DNA of 5,069 bases from an uncultured Oscillospiraceae bacterium (lineage in GTDB: Bacteria; Bacillota; Clostridia; Oscillospirales; Oscillospiraceae), in contig CAJUSG010000081.1 in assembly GCA_910589085.1 (NCBI GenBank), positions 1-5,069 of the forward strand, read 5' to 3'. Below are positions 4,714 to 5,069 of this stretch, piece by piece (within the stretch, counting starts at the first letter, position 1; each line of letters starts with the position of its first letter). Both the position numbers and the translations under genes were made by a program. Below the pieces are notes generated by a model. That model did not search any database and had not been told where the DNA came from. It was given only the letters and a program-made list of their open reading frames with translations.

Positions 4714-5046
4714 ATGGAAAAGTCGCTTTTTGAGCAAATAGGCGGCAACTATCATCAAGAGGGCGATTACTTTCTTCCAGCCCTGTCTGTGCCCGAACTT
4801 CCCGCCATCGGTGTATGGGGCCAGCAGCGGAGGCGGTATCTGAAAAAACATCGCCAGCCCCTTTATACGGCCTTGTTGCTGTCCGGTAAGTTAAATGACC
4901 ACCTATCTGAAATTGACGAACAGGCGGAGGCTATGTTTTCTCATCTTGTAAAACAGATGGCGGCACAGGAAAGTATCACCGAACAGCTTAAAGCAGATAA
5001 TCAAATGGAATGGGTTAGGGCTTGTTTGAAAAATAGGGAAGGATGA
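4714..5046 (+). CDS. tnpV: TnpV-like transposon-encoded protein
   Basis: The 110-residue product begins MEKSLFEQIGGNYHQEGDYF and carries the hallmarks of the TnpV family known from Tn4451-type and related Clostridia elements: LFEQ-GG-Y near the N-terminus, GDYFLP (17-22), IGVWGQQRRRYLKKHRQ, LYTALLLSGKLNDHL, then a helical segment with QAEAMFSHLVKQMA and TEQLKADNQMEWV. The molecular function of TnpV is unknown; it is encoded in mobilisable elements, often with serine recombinases. The ATG at 4714 has GGAGAA 7 nt upstream. From memory, family members usually continue after QMxWV with a conserved helical tail; here the sequence becomes RACLKNREG and stops, so the C-terminus may be truncated or divergent. 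The GC content is visibly lower than that of the housekeeping genes to the left, consistent with acquired DNA. No recombinase lies within the remaining 23 nt. Confidence 0.85.
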   Translation: MEKSLFEQIGGNYHQEGDYFLPALSVPELPAIGVWGQQRRRYLKKHRQPLYTALLLSGKLNDHLSEIDEQAEAMFSHLVKQMAAQESITEQLKADNQMEWVRACLKNREG

Positions 5047-5069
5047 GCTAAATCAACAAAATAGCGATA

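Noticed and set aside
4585..4851. An 88-codon minus-strand frame across the SEDS terminator
   Set aside because: It includes the terminator stem and the antisense of tnpV, and has no ribosome site.

Overview
The window looks like a chromosomal segment from a GC-rich, spore-forming gut Firmicute, probably of the Oscillospiraceae (Flavonifractor/Lawsonibacter/Intestinimonas type). The reasons are strong AGGAGG-type ribosome sites, frequent GTG/TTG starts, a collagen-like spore-surface protein behind a SigmaK-like promoter, and TnpV, a protein typical of Clostridia mobile elements. The taxonomic guess is inference; no rRNA or other marker gene is present.

Layout. At the left edge (1-277, minus) is the 5' part of an unrecognised acidic, proline-rich protein. 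Next comes a minus-strand gene for a short collagen-like protein (388-1005). It has a cysteine-rich N-terminus, a Gly-X-Y tract built partly from a 72-bp tandem repeat, and no C-terminal globular domain. Its upstream region carries a SigmaK-like promoter and a 7-bp palindrome. Divergent from it, a near-consensus housekeeping promoter drives a 91-codon gene of unknown function (1145-1420), whose stop codon lies in the loop of a terminator-like hairpin.

The core of the window is housekeeping. A tightly packed minus-strand operon tsaE-tsaB-upp (3235 down to 1445) has a 4-nt and then an 8-nt overlap. TsaE and TsaB are parts of the machine that makes the t6A modification of ANN-decoding tRNAs. Upp salvages uracil to UMP. 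Divergent from this operon, across a 127-bp region with closely packed promoters, is a SEDS-family peptidoglycan polymerase (3363-4568) that most resembles RodA. It ends at a very strong intrinsic terminator.

Past that terminator the GC content falls and a tnpV gene appears (4714-5046). The housekeeping block is therefore bounded on the right, and possibly on the left, by accessory DNA. No CRISPR array, tRNA, rRNA, IS element with terminal repeats, toxin-antitoxin pair or obvious new defence system was found. The most unusual items are the truncated Cys-rich collagen-like spore protein with its regulatory region, and the tnpV edge.
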